A stretch of DNA of 64,000 nucleotides from Euryodendron excelsum (Eukaryota; Streptophyta; Magnoliopsida; Ericales; Pentaphylacaceae), in NCBI GenBank assembly GCA_033060915.1, contig CM065378.1, positions 56,531,001 through 56,595,000 on the forward strand, in the 5' to 3' direction. Position numbers and translations under genes: made by a program. Positions 1 through 10,364 of the stretch are shown piece by piece. Each line of letters opens with the position of its first letter. Position 1 is the first letter of the stretch. The notes beneath the pieces are model-generated. The model saw only the letters and a list, made by a program, of their open reading frames with translations. It ran no database searches and was not told the origin of the DNA.

Positions 1-1303
1 TCAGAACTCGCACTTTCTAGAAAGCTAGTACCATATATATAGCAGTGCAAGGGGCTGCCATAGAGCATCCATATATCTCCGGTATCAGCTATACAATGTG
101 AGATCATATCCATAGGAATCTCTGAGCATTCATTGTGCTGAAACAGTAATAGTTCGTGTTATTCCTATAGTAGTGCGGATTCAGGAAATTTCTTTATTGG
201 AGGCAGAAAATACATAGGGTGACACAATTCAAAAAAATTGTGCATTATTAGACCCCGGTGGCCTTGGGCATTGGATTTTTAAATGTTCTTGCAAGTAAAT
301 GTTCATACATTTCAAGACAAGACAACGTTTAATCCAAAAATTAAACAAAACGGTGAGGATATTAATAGCAATTAAGAAAATATATATATCCAAGAATTGA
401 ATACAAATTCTTCCATAAAAAGCAATCAATTAGGATATATATATATCAACAACATCACAGGAGAACGTATGCAATTTTAATTTTTTTGTTGGGAGAAAAA
501 AAATCAAAGAATAACAGTACAAAATTCAAGTCTCAGAAATCAGAAAAAAAAAGAAGAATTCTATGTTATGAAATTTAGATAGCTAATTCAAAATTATTAC
601 ATATATGTATAGATTTTAACTAAATGAACTCAACGAGTTGACTCAAAATAATCAAGACTTAGGTTTGAATTAAAAGTATGTCCAGGTCTTTTTAAAACCT
701 GAACAAGCTTTATGGAGTATTTGATAAAATTTATCAAGTATTATCGTGTTTTGAGCCAACTCGGGAACTCGTATTCAGCCAATGATTAAATAGAAGAATC
801 ACTAATTCACTATCCCAATCAAGTAAAGTGGACAATGTGTTCAGCTACGTCTTATTCATCAGGAACAAATATATGTATATTGATTAATCTAATGAAGAGC
901 CTCCATCCATTGGCCAAGGAAACCAATTTCTGACTAGTCGATGTTATATCAGTATCCCAATCACTTATTCACTATCCCAATCAAGTAAAGTGGGCATAGA
1001 TGGTCGATGTTATATCGCAACCAATGCATCAACTGGTATGTCACAACGAAGGAAACCAATTTCTGACTAGCATATTCTTGCAAGCAGACATTGCATTTTC
1101 TACTACAATAGAATGATACTAATGCATTAGTTAGAAAAAATAACCACCATAAAATTGAAGCCTTACAAAACAAAACCTATTCGGCCATACCAACACTTTC
1201 AAATACGTTTTACACTCACAATGCGTTATGCTTGAATGAAAAACACTACATAAACATAGAGATCAAATGAAATACACACCGTAACACAATATAAATTCTC
1301 AGA
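1..1303. other. Intergenic DNA 3' of the ankyrin pseudogene
   Basis: AT-rich sequence with no reading frame I recognise. It lies downstream of the minus-strand ankyrin/PGG pseudogene, so its right end may include the old 3' UTR. The only structure seen is a cluster of short direct repeats at 806-1070. Confidence 0.6.
806..1070. repeat. Mosaic of short direct repeats
   Basis: Three strings each occur twice. One of about 26 bp beginning TTCACTATCCCAATCAAG is at 806-831 and 968-993. One of about 21 bp containing GGAAACCAATTTCTGACTAG is at about 917-937 and 1050-1070. GTCGATGTTATATC occurs near 938 and 1003. The order is shuffled between copies, which suggests local duplication with rearrangement rather than a simple tandem repeat. 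No function is apparent. Confidence 0.6.
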
Positions 1304-4161
1304 TCATACATTGGTATGGCTTCCGTTAACTGAATTTGGGCGTGCCCTTGACTGTCTGCGTGGTGTACCTCCGTCTAATTTGAAAATCTTTTTAATGGCT
1401 TTATTCCTGTTTCGTTTCTCTTTTACCATTTTTGCTATCAAGCGGATTGTGTGCGCTATGAGAAGTCTTACCATCACAGAGCTCCACGCTATGACTGCTA
1501 CTTTAATAGTATTTCTGAGAGAATTCCTATCCTTTTTCGATGTGATCACAACAATCACATATGCATAAGTTACTGCCATGGATGTGATTGTTAACCACAT
1601 GAGCACCACTAGAACCCACATGAAAACCTTTTTCCTGAATGGCAATCCGCTAATGAGCAACAAGATTGTGCTCAAAGACATAATGAATCCTATTGTGTTA
1701 AAACGAAGGAAGTAAGGGTATGAATTTGGATAGTTATAAGCCATTACAGCTTCTCCAGCTCTATAATTGTCTTCTAAATACTAGTTGGAGGATTCGCCCC
1801 AGCTCTAGATACGTTTGAATTGTCTTGCCAAACACCAACTAGAAGAGTCACCCTTGCTTGGAATGCCATTGTTGCGATAAGTGACGCCACAACCAATAAT
1901 GCATCCCTTTTCTTCGTCAACCACTCTCCATGTATGAGATCCTTGGCTTTTTTAGCTTTAGCTTCTCCGAGGAAGTCCTCAATGGTAAGGTGTAAAACAT
2001 CTGGATTTGTCGATTATTGTGTGCCCATTTGCATTTGTTGCATTTACATCTACTTTTACTTTGCTGTTCTCAAGCACATATCGTACAATCTGAGAACATT
2101 AGATTTTTTTCTCACTATTAGATCAAAAAAAATGGGGAAGATACTAGGTAGTAGAGAAAGTTATTGTATTGTTGTATTTGGACGAAGAGCCATTTGGGTA
2201 TCATACACGAAATCTATTAGGATTGTAACAGTTGTTTCTAAAGGGCTGTGCCTTGCCAGGCCCATTTGACCAATCCATATCCAGTTGACTTCAGTTTGTT
2301 GTTTGTGTGGGTTTGCGCTAGATGACGTGGGTTTTGTCAAGAATAAAGTTCATGTTACAGAGTGAGGATGTTTTAGTGAGGTATAAACAATGCCAAATAA
2401 GCATAAAATTGGGAAGCTTATGCTCGCTGAAATATGGTATAAACAATACAAATATCAAAAACTCCACACAAATACAGAAAATGAGATAGTGAACTTGACA
2501 TGTTTGGCATAGCTTTAATTTGCTTATGTAAATTAATGATTTACGGAACTGAATATGGTATAAGTGGTTGTGATTATAAATATTTTACGTTTGCTTTCAC
2601 AAAAGTTATTATCTTATTGTTTGGAGTAAATTTTTTTTTTTTTTTGGTTAAAAAAGTAGATATGCAAATAAGCTACTATATTCATCGGTCAGGGAGTATT
2701 GCCCTTCAACACAAAACAACTATTTATGAGAGACTTTACCACACCTACCTCTAAAACTTAGGTCACATCACTTGTTTTGGGTCTTAAAGAGTAGGTTTAA
2801 CCCTATCAAATGACTATAGATCCAAATTCAAGCATTGAGTGAGAAAATTCAAGTCCTTACAAACTGACCCACTACTAGATGGTTGTGTAAAATTGTGATT
2901 AGATCTTAAATGTCATGCATAAACATTTAATTAACAAACAAGATAAAGAAATATTTAAACTACATAAAAAAAAATTAATAACGAATATGTTTATATATCT
3001 GATTTCATTGTAGAATCATTATTGAATATGCATATGAGATCTGGTAAATCGAAAACAATTAAGAATAAAAAACTTTTTCTTTTTTTTATGGAACATACAT
3101 ATCAATATGCGTGGATCATACCTTTTGTTCCACTTCCAGTTCCTGTATTAATAGGAGTGGGACTTCTTCTTTTTCCAAGGGCAACAAAAAGCATGACTAA
3201 AGACATCTGGAATCTAAGCTTTAACTTTAAGCAATTATTAAATAGACCCAAAACTTTTTTTCATCCTTCCACAAGTCAAAAAAGCAAACCAAAAAAAACA
3301 AAGAAAAAGAAAACCTGGACAATTTTGGTATTTTGCCAAAAGGCTAAAATGAATTGAATTAAAAATATTAGGCCGTCACCTTAGCCAATATTGAAGCCAT
3401 ATACCTTAGAACTTAAAGGCCTTGACCTTTGTGCAATTAAATTTACCTCCAAATAAAAGAAAAAAATAGTATAGTATTAATGATGGCCTGTGTCTACGTC
3501 ATTTACTCACTTTGCAAAATGTCTGGATAAAAATTAACTAAAGAACTTAGAATATAGATGGACATACCGGTAAATTTTTAGCCGAGACAGCGAGATGTAA
3601 TATGGTGTTGCCATCACCATCCTTGGCATTGACAAGCTCTTGAACTATCTCTTCTAGTAGTGGCTTCAGAGTCCCTAACTGATTATGCTTAACACATAAG
3701 TATAAGATTGTCTCGCCCTCAACCGTGACTCGAGCAGCATCGGCGTTGGCTTGAACCAACTCTTTCAAGACCTCGTCGTTGTCCTTCATGGCTGCAATAT
3801 GAAGAGGGTTTCTAACATCTCTGTCACAAGTTAGGCACATCTCAGGGTTTGTTAATGCTTGCACAACCTCAACGTGCCCTTCAGCCAATGCTAAGTGCAG
3901 TGCCGACCAACGTCCCGAATCTAAAACTTTAGCCGCCTGAGGGCTAACTCGAAGCAGCTCTTTCAAGATCTCAACCTTGCCCTTTATGGCTGCAATATAA
4001 AGAGGATTTCTACCATCTTGATTACAAGCTAAGCACATCTCTTGGTTGGCCCTAACTAGTTCTTTCACAATGTCAATGTGCCCTTTAGCGGATGCTAAGT
4101 GAAGGGCGGATCGATATTCCAAATCAAGAATTTCAGCAAGTTCTGGATGAATGTTCAATTG
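1304..4161 (-). pseudogene. Ankyrin-repeat protein with C-terminal PGG transmembrane domain, decayed
   Basis: Two exons are visible. Exon 4161-3568 encodes about five ankyrin repeats with motifs such as SALHLASAKGHIDIVKEL and RNPLHIAAMK. It ends in a good donor (CCG|GTATGT). Exon 2089-1304 follows an acceptor (TTCTCAG) and gives the end of the repeats, then the PGG (DUF3447-adjacent) domain with about four hydrophobic helices, for example LLVVASLIATMAFQA and ISGLPFRKKVFMWVL. This layout matches the plant BDA1/ITN1-like family, membrane proteins linked to defence or salt signalling; function here is inferred from family only. It is broken. A 1-nt shift lies near 2025. A 44-bp insertion near 1755-1800 starts with a copy of AGAGCTGG and brings a stop and a frameshift into the PGG region. 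The N-terminal ~60 residues of the family are missing. An apparent start at 4158 is TTG, not ATG, and a stop sits directly upstream. The hallmark PGG triplet itself is not preserved. Confidence 0.85.
2090..3567 (-). other. Intron of the ankyrin/PGG pseudogene
   Basis: Bounded on the minus strand by GTATGT at 3567-3562 and TTCTCAG ending at 2090. Joining the flanks gives continuous phase-0 ankyrin sequence (KNLP then IVRYVL), as in homologues that have an intron at this place. AT-rich with poly-T and poly-A runs; the small ORFs inside look accidental. Confidence 0.75.
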
Positions 4162-4570
4162 CTAATTAAAGATGATCAATCATCGATTAATGGTGATAAT
4201 GTAACTTAAAATATTTGAACAATTTTAAGTGCAGTTATTAGTAAAATTGATAAACTCATAAATTACATGTAATTCCCTTCTTCACCGACCAAGGGATTAG
4301 CAAACCTGACCTGGCATAGAATGATGAGTTGCCTCCAAAAGGACAAGCATTAACATGGTTACTGTACAGTGAAAAAGCCTATTTATTGATTGGTTAGGAC
4401 ACAACTGCCCTCATTAATACAGGTTAGGTTGCACTATTTATGCCCCCATGAGGTGGTTGTTTTTGGGAATATGATTGACAATGGGCATCTCCGTTCTATG
4501 TTGACTTAGATATTCTAAGTCATATTTTATGTTTTTCGGGAGTGAAGACAAATGGTGGGAAGTGCTATAA
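4162..4570. other. Region upstream of the ankyrin pseudogene, no gene seen
   Basis: The missing N-terminal coding sequence of the ankyrin gene is not recognisable here on either strand. The tandem repeat array starts immediately to the right, so the 5' part of the gene was probably lost or displaced. Confidence 0.5.
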
Positions 4571-7500
4571 GCAATTGTTGCAAGGGAAAATTACATTGGG
4601 ATCCCTTGAGATTTTATTGAAATGTGAGATAATTCCTAGAAATTACAGTCTCAAGTGAAATTAAATAATTTACTTAGTAAATTATAGCACATGTAATCTT
4701 TATTTGATAGAATGAATTTTAATGAAGTGATTATTGGTCTATTAAGGTCAATGCGTATAAATTTACTATAGAGGGATGGAAATTTCAATGTGTTCCCATT
4801 GATGAATGGAAATTGAATTCAAGTTTAGAATTATTTTTTACAATTCCATGAAAGAAAGGATGGTTGTTAGTTGACTTGTGGTCAATGACAAAGGGACAAG
4901 CAATAGTTTGCTCTTTTGTTCAAGCGTCCACATTGGTTGGCTGTCAATGAGATAATATCTTCAATAGCCTCTGAAAAAGTAGGTGTAACGATGAGCATAA
5001 TGATCACTTCACTCCAAATAAGTTATAGAGTAAATCTCACAACATATGCAATTCATCTAAATGAAAGAATTACTAGCATAAAAAATTATTACATGAGTTT
5101 AATCTATAACATACATGAAATATTTCTATTTAAATTTAGTTGTATACAATTTGTATCTAGAAGTCTAGTTCTTTAATCATTCATAATATCAGAAACCATG
5201 TGAAAAAAATATAAGAAAAATACCCAAACCATCTTTCGAATGTCATATAAACATACCAATCAATTAATCCATATAATTGAACAACAGCTGAGAAATTAAA
5301 CTATAAAATGACTTCATAGAGAAATTACTACTATATTATAAAACCATAAAAAAAAACAATAACAATTTAATTTAATATATAAATTTTCTTTTTTATTTAA
5401 TATTTATTGGTCAATAAAGGAAGAATTTTGTTTTTTTTTACAAATATTTTAACTTTAATGAAATTTTATTATGATGAAAGTTTGTGTAGGATGATGAGGT
5501 AACAGAATGATTGCTCTGATGATGCTTTCGCCCTTCCTCCTAATATGGCATGGAACCGGAGTGGCCTCAAAAAAGGCTCCCATGAGATAGTACCCTTCAC
5601 AACTTAAAAATTATAATTACCTTGCTTGTCATAGTTTGTAAGAAAATAACGTTAACCTTTATTGCAAAATTATCATTGTACCCTGACTTCTCTAAAGTTT
5701 GATTGAGTCTCAAAATTGACCATCAATCTTGCTTAAAACGTCGTTATTTATAGACCCACCAACACCGTGTAATTCTGACATGGTCATTTATTTTTAAATT
5801 ACCATTGTATCCTCACTTATCTAAAGTTTAATCCAGTCTCAAATTTGACCATTAATCTTGCTCAAAATGTCATTTTTTATAGATCCACCAAATACCATGC
5901 AATTCTAACATGATCACTTATTTTTTTCTATTTGCCCTTGCTTAAAATCTATTTTCTTTATGATATTTAAGACTATACAATCTACATCACATGCATTTAA
6001 CTTCATATTCAGCCAACAAGCAACTTGCAAGCATGCCTTCAATAGCTTAAAGTCCAAGGGCAGCCGAGTTTAATCTATAACATACAAAAATATTTCTATT
6101 TAAATTTAGTTGTATACAATTTGTATCTAGAAGTATAGTTCTTGAAAGCAATTGTTGTAAGGGAAAATTACATTGGGATCCCTTGAGATTTTTATTAAAA
6201 TGTGAGATAGTTCCTAGAAATTACAGTCTCAAGTGAAATTAAATAATTTATTTAGTAAATTGTAGCACATGTAATCTCTATTTGATAGAATGATTTTTTC
6301 TCAACCGTGGGAGAAAAGTTGAAGTTACAGTTGAACCATTGAAGTGATTATTGGTCTATTAAGGTCAATGCGCATTAATTTACTATAGAGGGATGGAAAT
6401 TTCAATGTGTTCCCATTGATGAATGGAAATTGAATTCAAGTTTAGAATTATTTTTTATAATTCCATGAAAGAAAGGATTGTTGTTAGTTGACTAGTGGTC
6501 AATGACAAGGGGACGAGCAATAGTTTGCTTTTTGTTTAAGCGTCCACATTGGTTGGCTGTCGATGAGATAATATCTTCAATAGCCTCTGAAAAAGTAGGT
6601 GTAACGATGAGCATAATGATCACTTCACTCCAAATAAGTTATAGAGTAAATCTCACAACATATGCAATTCATATAAATGAAAGAATTACTAGCATAAAAA
6701 ATTATTACATGAGTTTAATCTATAACATGCATGAAATATTTCTATTTAAATTTAGTTGTATATAATTTGTATCTAGAAGTCTAGTTCTTTAATCATTCAT
6801 AATATTGGAAACCAAGTGAAAAAAATATGAGAAAATACCCAAACCATCTTTCAAATGTCATATAAATATACCAATCAATTAATCCTTATAATTGAACAAC
6901 AGCTGAGAAATTAAACTATAAAATGACTTCATAGAGAAATTACTACTATATTATAAAACCATAAAAAAAAAAAATAACAATTTAATTTAATATATAAATT
7001 TTCCTTTTTATTTAATATTTATTGGTAAATAAAGGAAGAATTTTATTTTTTTTACAAATAATTTAACTTTAATGAAATTTTATTACGATGAAAGTTTGTA
7101 TAGGATGATAAGGTAGCAAAATGATTGCTCTGATGATGCTTTTGCGCTTCCTACTAATATGGCATGGAACGCGGAGTGGCCTCAAAAAAGGTTCCTATGA
7201 GATAGTACCCTTCACATCTTAAAAATTATAATTACCTTGCTTGTCATAGTTTGTAAGAAAATAACGTTAACTTTTACTGCAAAATTACCATTGTATCCTC
7301 ACTTATCTAAAGTTTGATTGAGTCTCAAATTTGACCATTAATCTTGCTCAAAACATTGTTGTTTATAGACCCACCAATATCGTGTGATTCTGTCATGGTC
7401 ATTTATTTTTAAATTAACATTGTACCCTCACTTATCTAAAATTTGATCGAGTCTCAAATTTGACCATTAATCTTGCTCAAATCGTCGTTTTTCATAGAAC

Positions 7501-9292
7501 CACCAAATATCTTACGATTCTAACATGATCACTTATTTTTTTTCTATTTGCCCTTGCTTAAAATCTATTTTCTTCATGATATTCAAGACTATACAATCTA
7601 CATCACATGCATTTAACTTCATATTCAGCCAACAAGCAACTTGCAAGCATGCCTTCAATAGCTTAAAGACCAAGGGCAGCCGAGTTTAGTCTATGACATA
7701 CAAAAATATTTCTATTTAAATTTAGTAGTATACAATTTGTATCTAGAAGTATAGTTCTTTAAAGCAATTGTTGTAAGGGAAAATTACATTGGGATCCCTT
7801 GAGATTTTTATTAAAATGTGAGATAGTTCCTAGAAATTACAGTCTCAAGTGAAATTAAATAATTTATTTAGTAAATTGTAGCACATGTAATCTCTATTTG
7901 ATAGAATTATTTTTTCTCTACCGTTGGAGAAAAATTGAAATGACTGCCGAACCATTGAAGTGATTATTGGTGTATTAAGGTCAATGCGTATTAATTTACT
8001 ATAGAGGGATGGAAATTTCAATGTGTTCCCATTGATGAATGGAAATTGAATTCAAGTTTAGGATCATTTTTTATAATTCCTTGAAAGAAAGGATGGTTGT
8101 TAGTTGACTGGTGGTCAATGACAAGGGGACATGCTGTAGTTTGCTCTTTTGTTTAAGCGTCCACATTGGTTGGCTGTCAATGAGATAATATTTTCAATAG
8201 CCTCTGAAAAAGTAGGTGTAACCAATGATCACTTCACTCCAAATAAGTTATGGAGTAAGTCTCACAACATATGCAATCCATCTAAATAAAAGAATTACTA
8301 GCATAAAAAATTATTACATGAGTTTAATCTGTAACATGCATGAAATATTTCTATTTAAATTTAGTTGTATATAATTTGTATCTAGAAGCGTAGTTCTTTA
8401 ATCATTCATAATATTAGAAACCATGTGAAAAAAATATAAGAAAATACCCAAACCATCTTTCGAATGTCATATAAATATACCAATCAATTAATCCGTATAA
8501 TTGAACACCAGTTGAGAAATTAAACTATAAAATGACTTCATAGAGAAATTACTACTATATTATAAAACCATAAAAAAACAATAACAATTTAATTTAACAG
8601 ATAAATTTTCTTTTTTATTTAATATTTATTGGTCAATAAAGTAAGAATTTTGATTTTTTTACAAATATTTTAACTTTAATCAAATTTTAATATGATGAAA
8701 GTTTGTGTAGGATGATGAGATAACAGAATGATTGCTCTGATGATGCTTTTGCCCTTCCTCCTAAAAATATACCATGGAATGTTGAGTTGCCTCGAAAAAG
8801 GGCTCCTATGAAATAGTACCCTTCACATCTTAAAAATTACAATTACCTCGCTTGTCAAAGTTTGTAAGAAAACAATGTTAACCTTTACTGCAAAATTACC
8901 ATTGTACTCTCTCACTTATCTAAAGTTTGATCGAATCTCAAATTTGACCATCGATCTTGCTCAAAACCTCATTTTTTATAGACCCACCAATACCGTGTGA
9001 TTTTCACGTGGTAATTTATTTTTAAATTACCATTTTACCCTCACTTATCTAAAGTTTGATCCAGTCTCAAATTTGACCATTAATCTTGTTCAAAACATCA
9101 GTTTTCATAGACCACCCAAATATCGATTCTGACATGGTCACTTATTTTTTTTCTATTTGCCCTTGCTTAAATCTATTTTCTTCATCAAATTCAAGACTAT
9201 ACAATCTACATCACATGCATTTAACTTCATATTCAGCCAACAAGCAACTTGCAAGCATGCCTTCAATAGCTTAAAGTCCAAGGGCAGCCGAG
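4571..9292. repeat. Three tandem copies of a ~1.6-kb noncoding unit
   Basis: The string GCAATTGTTG(C/T)AAGGGAAAA begins units at 4571, 6148 and 7764 (spacings 1577 and 1616). The unit end CAAGGGCAGCCGAG recurs, ending at 6068, 7684 and 9292 (spacings 1616 and 1608). The copies are near-identical with small indels. Each unit holds an internal pair of ~135-bp subrepeats around CACTTATCTAAAGTTTGAT (for example near 5680 and 5818). At each unit junction (about 6066-6145 and 7682-7761) lies an ~80-bp copy of a segment also present inside the unit (about 5096-5174), which points to how the duplication arose. No coding potential is convincing. The unit start GGAAAATTACATTGGGATCC resembles some MULE-type termini, but that is weak. 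Confidence 0.88.
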
Positions 9293-9661
9293 AGACCTTG
9301 CCACTTCTGTTGAAGTCTAGTTCTATGGATGCCATATAAATAGGCTTGTCAATGGACAGGGTCTGGTTTTGATCTGCCTTACGGATTAGAACAATAAGCA
9401 CAAAATCACAATCTGTTAATAAACCGATGTTAGGTCCAAATATCGACCCAATCGGTTGTTTTTCTATTTTCTGTTTTTTGTGTGGAGACCTACAGGATTT
9501 TGTGTTTGTTTTCAACCCATCATAAAGTTTTTCCTTTGCACCAAATAAATTTTTTTTATTCACCATTGGGGTTGAATTTTGTAAGAGTGTATAGTTCATT
9601 TTCTATGACTAGATGTAAAGAAATCTGAATATACAGTGATGCATATGAGAAGCTCTATTTT

Positions 9662-9919
9662 CTAAGAGAGAGAAAGAGAGATCGAGAGATTACTAGGTTG
9701 GTGATGACGGCTTCCAAGAGGTAGAAATCGCACTCCATATTTTCTCTTCATCACTGCAATGTCCAGAATAGAAGGAGAGGCAGCCACATACTTGTCGTTC
9801 AGGAGGGAGCTTGTCTGGACATTGATTGGCACCGATGGCTTCTCAGTGGTAGCCCTACTGCCTCTCATACTCACCCCATTTACTGCTGCTTTTAAGAGAT
9901 AGGTGATTTGGGAAACCAT
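9662..9919 (-). CDS. Unidentified 85-codon ORF, possibly an exon fragment
   Basis: An ATG-started ORF with ordinary protein composition (for example LNDKYVAASPSILDIAVMKR), unlike the AT-driven spurious frames around it. I do not recognise the family. It ends in a (CTCT)n run. It lies between the two inverted repeats at 9341 and 11475, so it could be a host gene fragment captured by a DNA transposon, or chance. Confidence 0.2.
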   Translation of the reverse strand: MVSQITYLLKAAVNGVSMRGSRATTEKPSVPINVQTSSLLNDKYVAASPSILDIAVMKRKYGVRFLPLGSRHHQPSNLSISLSLS

Positions 9920-9985
9920 GTGGTTTTAGTTCCACATAGGGAAAGGGACTGGGCGAGGTAGGGGATTGGAATTTGTACAAAATTA

Positions 9986-10364
9986 TAAGGGCCTGTTTGG
10001 TTGTGGTTTCAGTTTTAGTTTTCTGTTTTTGTTTTTTGAAATTCGACGAAACCGTGTTTGGCAGATTGGTTTCGAAAACTGTTTCCGTCGAAACCGTGTT
10101 TAGTAAATTGGTTCCGGAACTTGTTTTCGAAAATTTTTTTAAAAAACAGCCCAGTTTCAGAAACTATTAAAAAGGTGTTTTCTGAGTTTCCGGAACCATT
10201 TTTATATGAAAATGAGAACGATATGAAAACGATAGTGTTTTCGATGGTCCTATTTTTTTATTTCTGAAAACAAAAAAAAAGAGTTGTTCTCAAATTTTTT
10301 AATTCTAAAAATATAAAAAACGAGAACGAAACCGAAATCGGAACCGATTCCAAACAGGCCTAAG
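9986..10364. mobile_element. MITE (PIF/Harbinger- or hAT-like)
   Basis: Perfect 11-bp terminal inverted repeats GGCCTGTTTGG (9990-10000) and CCAAACAGGCC (10350-10360) are flanked by TAAG at 9986-9989 and 10361-10364. Element length is about 371 bp. The subterminal regions are also loosely complementary (GTTTC/GAAAC-rich). GGCCTGTTTGG ends with a TAA-type duplication fit Tourist-like MITEs of PIF/Harbinger; a 4-bp TAAG reading is equally possible. Frames inside it are not genes. Confidence 0.8.

Noticed and set aside
3547..4158. ORF taken as a complete 203-residue ankyrin protein
   Set aside because: Its first codon at 4158 is TTG, a stop lies just upstream, and the last codons read through a clear splice donor at 3567. 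It is one exon of a broken gene.
4916..6765. Paired ORFs at 4916-5176 and 6502-6765 that look like a conserved small protein
   Set aside because: They are the same stretch in two tandem repeat units; the third unit breaks the frame and composition is AT-driven. Similarity comes from recent duplication, not selection.
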